Positions 1-6,452 of a stretch of 19,662 nucleotides of DNA are shown here, piece after piece (positions within the stretch are counted from its first letter, which is position 1; each line of letters opens with the position of its first letter). The notes beneath the pieces were generated by a model. That model ran no database searches and was not told where the DNA came from. It worked only from the letters and a program-made list of their open reading frames with translations. Made by a program: the position numbers and the translations under genes. The DNA lies in the NCBI GenBank assembly GCA_046714215.1, contig JBKKBM010000229.1:1-19662 (forward strand). The letters run 5' to 3'. This DNA is from DATLCI01 sp046714215. GTDB lineage: Bacteria; Acidobacteriota; Terriglobia; Terriglobales; Acidobacteriaceae.

Positions 1-34
1 GGGGGGGTGGGGGGGGGCGGCGGGGGTTGGGGGG
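1..34. other. Low-complexity G-run at the window edge, probable sequencing/assembly artefact
   Basis: Of the first 34 bases, 29 are G and the rest are C or T, with no A. Read on the minus strand within rel this gives only Pro/Ala/His codons, right after a credible ARQVL segment. Such runs are typical of signal loss at read ends. A real GC-rich stretch cannot be excluded. Confidence 0.6.
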
Positions 35-1701
35 CCCACGCGGCCGAGGACCTGGCGCGCCGGGAATTTTCCGAAGCCGATGCCGGCAAAGAGATCGGGG
101 GTGCCGCCCAGTCCGTATTCAGAGGCCACCCGGGCGAACTCTTCTTCCTTGATGTTTTTGAGCGAAACCCGATATTTTCGCGCTTCTTTCTCAATGAGCT
201 TTTTCCCGATCTCGATGGCGCGTTCGCGCTGATGCTCGTTGAGCCAGTGTTTGATCTTGTTACGGGCGCGGGACGATTTCACGAAGCCCAGCCAATCGCG
301 GCTGGGTGTGTGTCCGGACTGCGTCATGATCTCCACGATGTCGCCATTGCGCAGCTTGTGGCGCAGGGGAACGATGCGGCCATTGACCTTGGCGCCGATG
401 CAGGTGTTCCCCACCTCGGTGTGGATGGTGTACGCGAAGTCGATGGAGGTGGCATCGCGCGGGAGGATCACCACCTTACCCTTGGGGGTAAAGGTGTAAA
501 CCTCTTCCGGGTAGAGATCGATCTTCAAAGTCGAGAGGAATTCGTTGGGATCGGAAACGTCCTGCTGCCACTCCACGACCTGACGCAGCCAGGCGAGACG
601 CTTCTCGTCTTTCGCATTGACGGGCGAGCCGTCTTTGTAGCGCCAGTGAGCGGCGATGCCGTCTTCCGCCATCTTGTGCATCTCTTCGGTGCGGATCTGC
701 ACCTCGAAAGGTGTGCCGCCTTCGACGACGACCGTCGTGTGCAGTGACTGATAGAGATTCGGCCGCGGCATGGCGATGAAGTCCTTGATGCGTCCCGGTA
801 CCGGACGCCACAGCGCGTGGATGGCGCCCAGCGCGGCGTAACAATCTTTCACCGACTTGGTGACGATGCGGATGGCGAGCAGATCGTAGACCTGGTCGAT
901 GGGGATGCGCTGCCGCAGCAGCTTCTGATGGATGGAATAGAGACGCTTGATGCGGCTTTCCACCTGCGCCTCCACGGCGTTTTCCTGTAAACGCTGCTGG
1001 ATGATGCCAACCGTCTTCTTGAGAAATGCTTCGCCGGACTTGCGGTGGCTCTCGACCGCGTCCTTCACTTGTTTGTAGCCGATGGGGTCCACGTACTTGA
1101 AGGCGAGGTCTTCGAGTTCGCCGCGGACTTTACCCATGCCCAGGCGGTGCGCGATGGGAGCGTAAATGTCGAGAGTCTCGCGCGCGATCTGCACCTGGCG
1201 TTCGGGCGGAAGATGCTCCAGCGTGCGCATGTTGTGGAGACGATCCGCCAGTTTGATGAGGACGACGCGAATATCGTCCACCATGGCCAGGATCATCTTG
1301 CGCACGTTCTCCGCCTGGCGCTCTTCCTTGCTGGCGAAGTCGATCATGTCGATCTTGGTGACGCCTTCCACGATGTGCGCCACCTGCTCGCCGAACTCAC
1401 GCTTGATGTCCTCGCGGGTGGCCTCGGTGTCTTCGATAGCGTCATGGAGCAGGCCGGCGGCGATGGCAGAGGTGTCCAGCTTCATCTCCGCGAGCACATG
1501 GGCGACTTCGAGCGGATGCGTGAGATACGGCTCGCCGGAGGCGCGCGTCTGGCCGGTATGGTGCTTGAGGGAGTAGTCGTACGCGCGGCGGATGATCTCG
1601 GTATCTTCGCCCGGCCGGTTGACGGCCGCGAGCTTCATCAGGTCACGGAATTTGGTGACCGTGAGGACGTTGGTCGCGATCTGGTGACGGAGCGTCGCCA
1701 T
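1..1701 (-). CDS. relA: Bifunctional (p)ppGpp synthetase/hydrolase (Rel/SpoT), 3'-truncated by the window edge
   Basis: Makes and degrades the stringent-response alarmone (p)ppGpp in the cytoplasm. The frame is open from the ATG at 1701 to base 1 (567 codons, no stop). Visible domains: HD hydrolase (about residues 40-190) with an intact HDAIEDT at 86-92; synthetase (about 245-355) with RIKRLYSIHQK at 250-260 and YQSLHTTV at 317-324; TGS (about 395-460) with YTFTPKG. The synthetase carries RIKD at 304-307, the RxKD form of bifunctional enzymes rather than the ExDD form of synthetase-only RelA, so both activities are expected. The family is usually about 700-750 aa, so the C-terminal regulatory part including ACT is missing here. 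An in-frame TAA lies 6 bases before the ATG, so no longer start is possible. The last codons (A/P-rich, bases 1-34) fall in a poly-G-like run and are doubtful. Confidence 0.96.
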   Translation of the reverse strand, partial: MATLRHQIATNVLTVTKFRDLMKLAAVNRPGEDTEIIRRAYDYSLKHHTGQTRASGEPYLTHPLEVAHVLAEMKLDTSAIAAGLLHDAIEDTEATREDIKREFGEQVAHIVEGVTKIDMIDFASKEERQAENVRKMILAMVDDIRVVLIKLADRLHNMRTLEHLPPERQVQIARETLDIYAPIAHRLGMGKVRGELEDLAFKYVDPIGYKQVKDAVESHRKSGEAFLKKTVGIIQQRLQENAVEAQVESRIKRLYSIHQKLLRQRIPIDQVYDLLAIRIVTKSVKDCYAALGAIHALWRPVPGRIKDFIAMPRPNLYQSLHTTVVVEGGTPFEVQIRTEEMHKMAEDGIAAHWRYKDGSPVNAKDEKRLAWLRQVVEWQQDVSDPNEFLSTLKIDLYPEEVYTFTPKGKVVILPRDATSIDFAYTIHTEVGNTCIGAKVNGRIVPLRHKLRNGDIVEIMTQSGHTPSRDWLGFVKSSRARNKIKHWLNEHQRERAIEIGKKLIEKEARKYRVSLKNIKEEEFARVASEYGLGGTPDLFAGIGFGKFPARQVLGRVGPPTPAAPPHPP

Positions 1702-1706
1702 GGCTG

Positions 1707-1712
1707 ATTATA
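1707..1712 (-). promoter_or_regulatory. TATAAT -10-like hexamer just before rel
   Basis: A perfect TATAAT lies on the minus strand only 5 bases before the rel ATG, with no clear Shine-Dalgarno between. If it works as a -10 box, the transcript would begin at or inside the start codon (leaderless), or translation begins at the downstream Met22. No -35 match is seen at 16-18 bp spacing; a TTGACC at 1750-1745 is about 32 bp away. It overlaps the in-frame TAA and may be chance. Confidence 0.25.
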
Positions 1713-1762
1713 GCGTGGGAGGTGGCGGGAGCCGCACGGGCAGCGGTCAACGCTTGACTCCA

Positions 1763-1815
1763 GCGCTGAAGCGCCCACATCTGGAAAGCACCATCCCCTC
1801 GCCTGAAGGCGAGGG
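1763..1815. repeat. Paired TGAA-loop hairpins (REP-like), copy 1
   Basis: Two hairpins with TGAA loops. The first has a 4-bp stem GCGC/GCGC (1763-1766, loop 1767-1770, 1771-1774). The second has a perfect 8-bp stem CCCTCGCC/GGCGAGGG (1796-1803, loop 1804-1807, 1808-1815), followed one base later by TTCC. Loop-to-loop distance is 37 nt, the same as in the pair at 6253-6307. The element lies between the 3' end of the ceramidase-like gene and the 5' end of rel. There is no T-tract, so it is not a classical intrinsic terminator, though it could protect or attenuate the upstream mRNA. Confidence 0.5.
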
Positions 1816-1884
1816 CTTCCACCGAACCCCGCCGACCACCACTGAACAGCGTCGAACAGCGCTAACCACCGTACCGGAGACTTC

Positions 1885-2646
1885 TCAAACGCCTTGGCGT
1901 TTTTGCAGCATCCGCAATACGAACCAGACGGCGAAAGCGGCGGCCAGATGTTTCAGCGAGTGTCCGCTGATGGTGCTGCGGGTGGCGGCAAAGATGGCAG
2001 CGTCGAATGTTTCCAGGACCTTGGCCAGCAGGTAAAAGGCGATGACATAAGCAAGGTCAAGGGCCCGGGTGTAGCGAGGAGGAAATAGCCCAATCAGCAA
2101 CGGGATGGCAGCAATGGGGAAGAATTGGACAAATACATAAGGGCGCAGGTCGCCGTGTCCGGCATTTTCCGTCCAGATCCAGTAGAGGACGGTGGCGAGT
2201 CCGGCGAGCAAAAAGAACGGCAGGCCGCGCAGGGCGGCGCGCAGACTGACGCGTTCGCCGAGGATCGCGGCGAAGAGAGCGGTGAAGCCGATGGTCATGG
2301 GAAGGCGGTCCCAGACGAGGCGCTGGTTGTCCGGCGCGAGGTGGTAGTAGCCCGAGCCGAAGCAGGTCAGCGCGACACCGAAGAAGAAGATGAAATAGGG
2401 CAGACGCTCCGCGGATTCGAGGAATACGCCCCGACGCCCGGTAAGGAACCACAGGCCCGCGGCGCCGACCAGCAGGAAGGCGAGGTTCGAGAGTACGTTG
2501 AGCGCGTTGGCGACGCCGAACAGCGCGTGCTGATCGGCGAACTGGTGGTACTCCTGCGGTTGAGGGATGCGGGGAGAGAGCGCCAGCGCCCCCAGGATCA
2601 CGACCGCCAAAGCGACCAGGACGGCGATGCGATGTTGCCGCGTCAT
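1885..2646 (-). CDS. CREST-superfamily (alkaline ceramidase-like) membrane hydrolase
   Basis: A 253-aa protein with about seven hydrophobic segments. It carries the metal-binding pattern of the CREST superfamily (alkaline ceramidases, PAQR receptors, Per1): S98-x3-H102 in GSGYYH, D113 in VWDRLPMT, and H229-x3-H233 in the last segment (GHSLKH). The N-terminal FADQHALFGVANALNVLSNL resembles the conserved opening of bacterial 'ceramidase domain' proteins. Known family members hydrolyse amide or other bonds in membrane lipids using Zn; the substrate here is unknown, and a bacterial sphingolipid or another amide lipid is only inference. Its ATG overlaps the TGA of the upstream gene (ATGA), so the two are very probably translationally coupled. 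Confidence 0.85.
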   Translation of the reverse strand: MTRQHRIAVLVALAVVILGALALSPRIPQPQEYHQFADQHALFGVANALNVLSNLAFLLVGAAGLWFLTGRRGVFLESAERLPYFIFFFGVALTCFGSGYYHLAPDNQRLVWDRLPMTIGFTALFAAILGERVSLRAALRGLPFFLLAGLATVLYWIWTENAGHGDLRPYVFVQFFPIAAIPLLIGLFPPRYTRALDLAYVIAFYLLAKVLETFDAAIFAATRSTISGHSLKHLAAAFAVWFVLRMLQKRQGV

Positions 2647-3122
2647 GAGTTAACGCTCGTCAGCTCCCGCAGGAACTGTTGCGCTTCCTGCGCCTGCGTA
2701 TTGAGGCTGTTGTCGAGGTCATGCAGGTTAGAGCGGCGCAGCTCGCCGATCAGCTCCAGGCATTGCGTCATAGCATCCTTCGCCTCCTGTTTATGTCCGA
2801 ACGACAGCTGCACCACCGCGAGCGTGAAGCAGGCGTCCTTCTGGATGAGCGGGGGCGCGTCCATGGCGAGGCTGAGCTGGCGCACGATGTCATCGTAGTG
2901 GCCGTCGGCGTAGTGCATGGCAGTGGCCATCATGAGGCGGACTTCAGCCTTCGCGCGGCGGGTGGCTTCCGCGTCGCGCTTGGCCAGTGCGTCGTAGGTG
3001 TCGCTGGTGAGCAACTCGGAGCAGATATCGATGGTCTCCTGATAATGCTGCTGCATGGCCGCGGCGGCGGCGCGTCCCATCTCCCGGTTGTGGTGGGCGA
3101 GCGGGTCCATAAGCGGGTTCAT
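2643..3122 (-). CDS. Small helical tetratricopeptide-like protein, function unknown
   Basis: A 159-aa soluble protein starting MNPLMDPLAHHNREMG at 3122. It is all-helical in character, with TPR-like spacing of small and aromatic residues (HYQETIDICSELL near 29-41, HYADGHYDDIVRQLSLAM near 72-89, CFTLAVVQLSFGHKQEAKDAM near 100-120). The frame stays open upstream to 3374, but that part lies wholly inside the inverted-repeat element and encodes repeat-derived peptide (TTETRRHRE, LLLSLCLCGE), so the later ATG is preferred. The stop overlaps the ceramidase-like ATG. The first base of the start codon is the terminal base of the repeat element. No enzyme motif is visible; a scaffold role for its coupled membrane partner is only a guess. 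Confidence 0.72.
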   Translation of the reverse strand: MNPLMDPLAHHNREMGRAAAAAMQQHYQETIDICSELLTSDTYDALAKRDAEATRRAKAEVRLMMATAMHYADGHYDDIVRQLSLAMDAPPLIQKDACFTLAVVQLSFGHKQEAKDAMTQCLELIGELRRSNLHDLDNSLNTQAQEAQQFLRELTSVNS

Positions 3123-3373
3123 GCTATCAGGAAAAGCGGACTCACCACAGAGACACAGAGAAAGCAAAAGCAAGAGAGGGGCAAAGCAAGAGCAAAGGCA
3201 AGCGTAAGGAACGGTGAAAAGCAAAACCAAGAAAGGCTTTGGCTCGCTGCGGAAGAGCTTTGGCTGACCGGAAAGTAAAACCAGCGGCAAAGGATTTTGT
3301 TCTCGCCCTATTTTTGCTTTCGTGCTTTCTCTGTGTCTCCGAGTCTCTGTGGTGAACGGGTTTCCTGATAGCA
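3122..3373. repeat. 252-bp inverted-repeat (MITE-like) intergenic element of the 'CACCACAGAGACACAGAG' type
   Basis: The ends are perfect 13-bp inverted repeats: TGCTATCAGGAAA at 3122-3134 and its reverse complement at 3361-3373. They are flanked by a possible 4-bp target duplication, TTCA at 3118-3121 and 3374-3377. Inside, TCACCACAGAGACACAGAG (3142-3160) and AAAGCA recur inverted at 3323-3355 with an extra 8 bp. The middle is strongly purine-rich on the plus strand (AAGCAAAAGCAAGAG-like). Both strands have open frames giving low-complexity Cys/Leu/Ser or TTETR-type peptides, a common source of false ORFs. From recall, similar repeats are scattered between genes in several environmental phyla. 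No transposase is encoded. It must now hold, or separate, the promoters of the two divergent flanking genes. Confidence 0.75.
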
Positions 3374-3381
3374 TTCACGCA

Positions 3382-4284
3382 ATGGCGAAGACGGTCTTAA
3401 TCAGCGGGGCAGGCGGGCTCATCGGCAGCGCAGTAGCAGCGGCGCTGAAGGCAGATGGCTGGACCGTGAAACGGTTGGTGCGACGGCCAAGCAGTTCCGC
3501 CGATGAAATCGCATGGGACCCCCTCCGCGGCGCTGACGCTGCAGGGTTAGAGGGAGCGGATGCGGTCGTCCACCTGGCAGGTGAGCCGGTTTTTGGCTTG
3601 TGGACAGGGGAGAAAAAGCAGCGCATCCGCAACAGCCGGACGACGGGAACAGCGGCGCTGAGCAACGGACTGGCGCAATGCGCGCGCAAACCGAAGGTGA
3701 TGGTGTGCGGCTCCGCGGTGGGCTACTACGGTGACCGCGGCGGTGAAGGCTTGACCGAGGATTCGGGGCCGGGCACCGGTTTTCTGGCGGAGACCTGCGT
3801 GGCGTGGGAGCGGGCGGCGCAGTCCGCCAAAGATGCGGGGATCCGCGTGGTCCATCTGCGGACGGCGATCGTGTTGAGCAAGCACGGGGGCGCGTTGAAG
3901 ACGATGCTGCCGGCGTTCAAGCTGGGCATTGCGGGCCGGTTGGGATCAGGCACACAGTATTTTCCCTTGATCACGCTGGCTGACATGGTGCGCGTGGTGC
4001 GCTTTGCCATCGCACATGAGAACCTCGCCGGACCGGTGAATGCGGTGGCCCCCAATGTAGTGAACAACAAAACCTTCACGGAGACGCTGGCAAGAATAAT
4101 GGGACCTCCGGCGTTTCTTCCCGTACCCGCAGCTTTGCTGAGATTGCTACCCGGCAACATGGCGCAGGAAGCCATCCTGGCCAGCGCGCGGGTGTGGCCG
4201 CAGCGGTTACTGGAAAAAGGATTCAAATTTGAGGACACGGAGCTGGAACCGGCTCTGCGAAAAGAACTGGAGAAGCCCGCATGA
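3382..4284 (+). CDS. TIGR01777-family NAD(P)-binding epimerase/oxidoreductase (YfcH/SulA-like)
   Basis: A 300-aa extended short-chain dehydrogenase-like protein. The Rossmann nucleotide-binding motif GAGGLIG is at 9-15; HLAGEPV (about 64-70), RIRNSRTTGT (about 81-90) and SAVGYYGDRG (111-120) are hallmarks of the TIGR01777 family. The C-terminus (NMAQEAILASARVWPQRLLEKGF) matches the DUF1731 tail. Length is normal for the family. The frame runs up to 3322, but the extra 20 residues come from the repeat element, so the ATG at 3382 is chosen. Family members are often called cell-division inhibitors by distant likeness to SulA; the physiological substrate is not known. It is the first gene of a three-gene operon; its TGA overlaps the next ATG. 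Confidence 0.93.
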   Translation: MAKTVLISGAGGLIGSAVAAALKADGWTVKRLVRRPSSSADEIAWDPLRGADAAGLEGADAVVHLAGEPVFGLWTGEKKQRIRNSRTTGTAALSNGLAQCARKPKVMVCGSAVGYYGDRGGEGLTEDSGPGTGFLAETCVAWERAAQSAKDAGIRVVHLRTAIVLSKHGGALKTMLPAFKLGIAGRLGSGTQYFPLITLADMVRVVRFAIAHENLAGPVNAVAPNVVNNKTFTETLARIMGPPAFLPVPAALLRLLPGNMAQEAILASARVWPQRLLEKGFKFEDTELEPALRKELEKPA

Positions 4285-5063
4285 GATGGCGAATCCTGGC
4301 GGCATGCATCACGGTGCTCCTCGGCCAGTCTGCTGCAGCCCGCGACACCGGCTTTCTCAATCGATCCGTGACCGTGGCCGGCGTGACTTACCGCTACCAG
4401 GTTTACGTACCGGCGGAGTGGACGGCCAAGCAGAAGTGGCCGGTAGTCCTATCGCTGCATGGGTCGGGCGAGCGGGGAAATGACGGCGTTTTCTCCACCG
4501 AGAACGGGATAGGGCGAGCGATCCGACGGAATGCAAAAGCGTTTCCGTTCGTCGTCGTGTTCCCGCAGTGTCCTAACTCCGCTTATTGGGTGGACAAGGC
4601 GATGCAGGAGATGGCGATGGTCGCGCTTGAAGCCGCGATCAAAGAGTTTGGCGGCGATCGGCAGCGCGTGTACGTCACTGGCCTGAGCATGGGCGGCTAC
4701 GGCACGTGGGAGATGGCGATGCGCTATCCCAAATATTTTGCCGCGATCGCGCCGGTGTGCGGAGCCCTGCGAGGTTCAACCATGCTGCCAGACCTCCATT
4801 CCCGGCAGGCAGATTTGGATGCGGAGGACCCCTATGCAGCGGCGGCAAAGAAGATCGGCAATGTTCCCGTATGGATCTTCCACGGCGCGAAAGATCCGGT
4901 GATCCCGGTGGAAGAGTCGCGGCGCATGGCGGAGGCGCTGAAGGCGGCGGGCGGGAATGTGCGCTATAACGAGTATCCCGACGCCACGCACAATGCGTGG
5001 GACCGCGCCTATGCGGAGCCGGAGTTCGTGAAGTGGATGCTGGCGCAGAAGAGGAAACCGTAA
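4281..5063 (+). CDS. Secreted alpha/beta hydrolase (esterase / feruloyl-esterase-like)
   Basis: A 260-aa protein with an N-terminal signal peptide (MRWRILAACITVLLGQSAAA). The alpha/beta-hydrolase triad is readable: nucleophile S136 in GLSMGGYG, acid D205 in HGAKDPVIP and H237 in DATHNAWD. The oxyanion-region motif LHGSGERG is at 59-66. This pattern matches small periplasmic or secreted esterases of the phospholipase/carboxylesterase, PHB-depolymerase and feruloyl-esterase groups (also labelled 'prolyl oligopeptidase family'). The exact substrate cannot be read from sequence. The start codon overlaps the upstream TGA (ATGA), showing translational coupling with the epimerase gene. The YdjM-like gene follows after 13 bases. 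Confidence 0.9.
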   Translation: MRWRILAACITVLLGQSAAARDTGFLNRSVTVAGVTYRYQVYVPAEWTAKQKWPVVLSLHGSGERGNDGVFSTENGIGRAIRRNAKAFPFVVVFPQCPNSAYWVDKAMQEMAMVALEAAIKEFGGDRQRVYVTGLSMGGYGTWEMAMRYPKYFAAIAPVCGALRGSTMLPDLHSRQADLDAEDPYAAAAKKIGNVPVWIFHGAKDPVIPVEESRRMAEALKAAGGNVRYNEYPDATHNAWDRAYAEPEFVKWMLAQKRKP

Positions 5064-5076
5064 GGCCTCGGTCGCT

Positions 5077-5628
5077 ATGGCCTTTACCCATCCCATCATC
5101 ACGCTGGCGCTGGGGGCACCGTTCTACCGGCGGGAAATATCAGTCTGGATCTGGGCGTGGGGCGCCGTGCTCACGGCCCTCCCCGACATCGACTTCATTG
5201 GCTACCAGATGGGGATCCCGTACCCCTCCATGATGGGACATCGCGGCTTCACGCATTCGCTGTTGTTCGCGGCCGGGGCGGCGCTGCTCTCGGCAGTTTA
5301 CTTTCGTCGGGAGTGGAAAGCGAGTCTCGCAACATTGTGGCTCTTCTTTTTTCTCTGCACCGCTTCGCATGGCGTGCTCGACGGACTGACGGACGGTGGG
5401 TTAGGCGTCGCGTTCTTCACCCCCTTCGAGAACAGCCGCTATTTTCTTCCTTGGCGGCCAATCCCGGTAGCTCCGCTGGACCCTCGCCTCATATTCTCCG
5501 AGTGGGGCGCGCAGGTGATCGCCAGCGAGTTGGTGTGGATATGGGTGCCGACGCTGGTAACCGCGGCGGTCATCTTCGGGGCGCGGCGGTCGAGGCTGCG
5601 GGACCGCGATAGCGGTAGTGTCCGGTGA
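5077..5628 (+). CDS. YdjM/YbcI-like membrane-bound metal-dependent hydrolase (DUF457)
   Basis: A 183-aa inner-membrane protein. Metal-ligand motifs of the family are present in order: H5, PDIDF (36-40), HRGFTHS (55-61), H98 with D102, and DGG (106-108), within three to four hydrophobic segments. The E. coli homologue YdjM is a LexA-regulated inner-membrane protein predicted to be a metal-dependent hydrolase, with unproved substrate; no LexA box was looked for successfully here. It is the last gene of the operon with the epimerase and the secreted esterase. Its final 59 bases overlap the 3' end of the convergent DUF1287 gene. Confidence 0.88.
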   Translation: MAFTHPIITLALGAPFYRREISVWIWAWGAVLTALPDIDFIGYQMGIPYPSMMGHRGFTHSLLFAAGAALLSAVYFRREWKASLATLWLFFFLCTASHGVLDGLTDGGLGVAFFTPFENSRYFLPWRPIPVAPLDPRLIFSEWGAQVIASELVWIWVPTLVTAAVIFGARRSRLRDRDSGSVR

Positions 5629-6193
5629 TCTTCCAGGCAAAGAGAACGTCTTCCAACTTAGGTCCCGCGCCGATGTTGTGCACGATGCCGTAGCGATTTC
5701 CGAAACGCTGGCTCACAACGATGCCGATGTGCGTGAGCCCACCGTCGAGGTCCCAGGTGACGATGTCGCCGGGGAGATAGTCGGCGGCGTTCTCGGTGAT
5801 GGGAAGGCTCTTGCCTTTGCGGGCGAAGAAGACGCGCAGGTTGGGGACGCGGCGGTGGTCGATGTTTGAGTCTGCTTTCGCGAGGCCGAACTTGCGCGGA
5901 TACAGCCGGAAGTTCGCGGCCATGTCCTCGTGAACTTCCTTCTGCAAGTCGATACCAACGGCGCGATAGATGCGAATGATCTCGTCGGTGCAGACGCCGG
6001 TGTGGGTGGCGACGTCGCCGCCCGGATATTTAAGGCGAACATAACTTCCGTCATAGCGGACTGTCTGCTGGGGCCGTTCGTTGGCAGCGGCGACCAGGCG
6101 GGGGGTGAAGGCTTCCAGTTGCCCCGGATCGGGAGCAGGCGTTTGCGAGAAAAGTACCGCTACCAGCGCGCAGGCGGCCAGAATGGTTTTCAT
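5570..6193 (-). CDS. Exported DUF1287 (YijF-like) protein, NlpC/P60-like fold candidate
   Basis: A 207-aa protein with a signal peptide (MKTILAACALVAVLFSQTPA). Conserved DUF1287 blocks are clear: THTGVCTDEIIRIYRAVGIDL (64-84), EDMAANF, SNIDHRRVPNLRVFFARKG (109-127), PGDIVTWDLDGGLTHIGIVV (141-160) and VHNIGAG (171-177). C68, H155 and H172 are plausible catalytic residues of a Cys/His hydrolase, since DUF1287 is placed near NlpC/P60 peptidases; activity on cell-wall peptides is inference. The Cys at position 8 follows too short a hydrophobic stretch to be a confident lipobox. The gene overlaps the convergent YdjM-like gene by 59 bases, so the tail (GPAASTAAPRR) is shared coding DNA. Confidence 0.88.
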   Translation of the reverse strand: MKTILAACALVAVLFSQTPAPDPGQLEAFTPRLVAAANERPQQTVRYDGSYVRLKYPGGDVATHTGVCTDEIIRIYRAVGIDLQKEVHEDMAANFRLYPRKFGLAKADSNIDHRRVPNLRVFFARKGKSLPITENAADYLPGDIVTWDLDGGLTHIGIVVSQRFGNRYGIVHNIGAGPKLEDVLFAWKITGHYRYRGPAASTAAPRR

Positions 6194-6452
6194 AATCGTC
6201 TGCGTGGATTAGACACCGACGGGCGGGATTTTGGACGGGAAGACGTCACCTCGGCGGCTAAAGCCGGCTAGTTCCAAGCGTTCGTGCGATATGGCTGAAG
6301 CCATATCCTTCCCAGATAGAGTGCGCGGGTGAGGAAATAACGCGGATCGTCCAAGCGGGGCGAAGGGGGTAACGGCGTTAGCCATCCCATCATCTTAGGT
6401 TCGCGAAGGGGAATACGGTCACAGATGCAGTCGGCTGTTCGCCCACCGGGCG
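6194..6452. other. Intergenic region, 259 bp, holding the second hairpin pair
   Basis: It lies between the 5' end of the DUF1287 gene and the 3' end of the 189-aa gene, both minus strand. Apart from the hairpin pair at 6253-6307 and a short palindrome TAACGGCGTTA near 6371-6381, nothing coding is supported. A promoter for the DUF1287 gene should be here, but no convincing -35/-10 pair was found. Confidence 0.5.
6253..6307. repeat. Paired TNAA-loop hairpins (REP-like), copy 2
   Basis: The first hairpin has a CGGC/GCCG stem (6255-6258, loop TAAA 6259-6262, 6263-6266), extendable across one mismatch. The second has a perfect 8-bp stem GATATGGC/GCCATATC (6288-6295, loop TGAA 6296-6299, 6300-6307). 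TTCC follows each second arm within 1-4 bases. Loop-to-loop distance is 37 nt, equal to that in the pair at 1763-1815, although stem and linker bases differ. No U-tract follows, so a plain terminator is unlikely. Confidence 0.55.

Noticed and set aside
7..1707. Long plus-strand open frames opposite rel (7-747 and 1045-1707).
   Set aside because: They are antisense to clear HD, synthetase and TGS domains; GC-rich codon use leaves such frames open, and the peptides resemble no family.
3123..3374. N-terminal extensions of the TPR-like gene (to 3374) and of the epimerase (to 3322) into the repeat element.
   Set aside because: The extra residues are encoded by the inverted repeat and are repeat-type peptides; the family start of the epimerase is at 3382.
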